Below are positions 63,760 through 64,000 of a DNA stretch of 64,000 nucleotides, in pieces. Positions within the stretch are counted from its first letter, which is position 1. Each line of letters opens with the position of its first letter. Origin of the DNA: an uncultured Rhodospirillaceae bacterium. GTDB taxonomy: Bacteria > Pseudomonadota > Alphaproteobacteria > UBA8366. Location: assembly GCA_913043025.1 (NCBI GenBank), contig CAJWLM010000010.1:1-64000 (forward strand). The letters run 5' to 3'. Under the pieces are notes generated by a model, which ran no database searches, was not told the origin of the DNA, and saw only the letters and a program-made list of their open reading frames with translations. The position numbers and the translations under genes are program-made.

Positions 63760-64000
63760 ATGCGTCTTGAAAATAAAACAGCCATCGTAGTTGGAGGAGG
63801 GCAGCAGCCAGGCGATTCTATTGGTAATGGGAAGGCGACAGCTGTTTTATTCGCCCGCGAGGGGGCATCTGTGGCTGTAGTTGATAAAGATGGTGAGCGT
63901 GCCCAGAATACGGTGGATATGATACTGGATGAGGGCGGAAAAGCATTTGCTTTTTGCGCGGATGTTACCAGTGAAATATCCTTAAAGACTATGGTAAAGG
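63760..64000 (+). CDS. SDR family oxidoreductase (3' end outside window)
   Basis: The first 80 codons of a short-chain dehydrogenase. Starts MRLENKTAIVVGGGQQPGDS behind GGGGAC; the nucleotide-binding loop GGGQQPGDSIGNGKAT is longer than the usual GxxxGxG. AVVDKD at the end of the second strand suggests NAD(H) preference. It continues past the window end and probably belongs to the crotonase-TauD-hydrolase operon after a 127-base gap. Confidence 0.8.
   Translation, partial: MRLENKTAIVVGGGQQPGDSIGNGKATAVLFAREGASVAVVDKDGERAQNTVDMILDEGGKAFAFCADVTSEISLKTMVK

Noticed and set aside
1-64000. CRISPR arrays, insertion sequences, prophage
   Set aside because: No regularly spaced repeats, transposase motifs or structural phage genes were seen by eye.

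Overview
The window reads as chromosomal DNA of a marine-type alphaproteobacterium. It has the purB ... purC-purS-purQ-purL-bolA-grxD purine block typical of that class, a nickel superoxide dismutase, many TauD, acyl-CoA and PEP-mutase type catabolic genes, moderately AT-rich spacers and short intergenic gaps. The exact lineage (SAR116-like or another Rhodospirillales-related oceanic group) cannot be fixed without a search. I see no phage, integrase, insertion sequence or CRISPR array.

Layout. 1-5.9 kb: the 3' part of a gamma-glutamyltransferase/HpxW-like gene, a gene-poor 750-base spacer, then four paralogous 2OG-Fe(II) oxygenases in B-A-B-A order, an ArsC/Spx-like reductase and an atypical SDR. 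6.0-11.2 kb: carboxymuconolactone-decarboxylase-like protein, two isocitrate lyase/PEP mutase paralogues and aconitase. 11.3-17.7 kb: four DHA2-type MFS exporters in tandem. 17.8-23.5 kb: alpha/beta hydrolase facing an MFS/glycosyltransferase/flippase-like/GT-C-like membrane operon. 23.7-26.3 kb: CitE-like lyase, a small membrane protein, and a nickel cluster (short HupE-like protein, sodN, sodX). 26.6-28.9 kb: two peptide-type ABC ATPases without permeases, and DoxX.

29-41.3 kb: rpsD convergent with grxD, bolA, purL, purQ, purS, purC, two acyl-CoA dehydrogenases, an NRDE protein, a large secreted helical-repeat protein and purB. 41.6-49.3 kb: pyrC, an M20 peptidase divergent from a class II aldolase plus isocitrate/isopropylmalate-type dehydrogenase pair, a parvulin and parE. 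49.4-54.8 kb: a candidate 39-aa ORF, a cold-shock gene with structured flanks, a 57-aa basic protein, hisG, gamma-carbonic anhydrase, aminotransferase, cyclase and tRNA-His. 54.9-64 kb: MmgE/PrpD, heme uptake hmuTUV with a promoter and a Fur-like box, DUF6787, DUF805, an ABM protein, and an operon of crotonase, TauD dioxygenase, a Cys-type alpha/beta hydrolase and a cut-off SDR.

The most unusual signals are: the B-A-B-A oxygenase array with the same 7-base spacing in both pairs; the nickel SOD operon, whose maturation protease has its catalytic serine upstream of its first ATG and whose promoter region carries GTAT/ATAC dyads resembling a NikR site; the cold-shock leader hairpin; and several enzymes with substituted catalytic residues.
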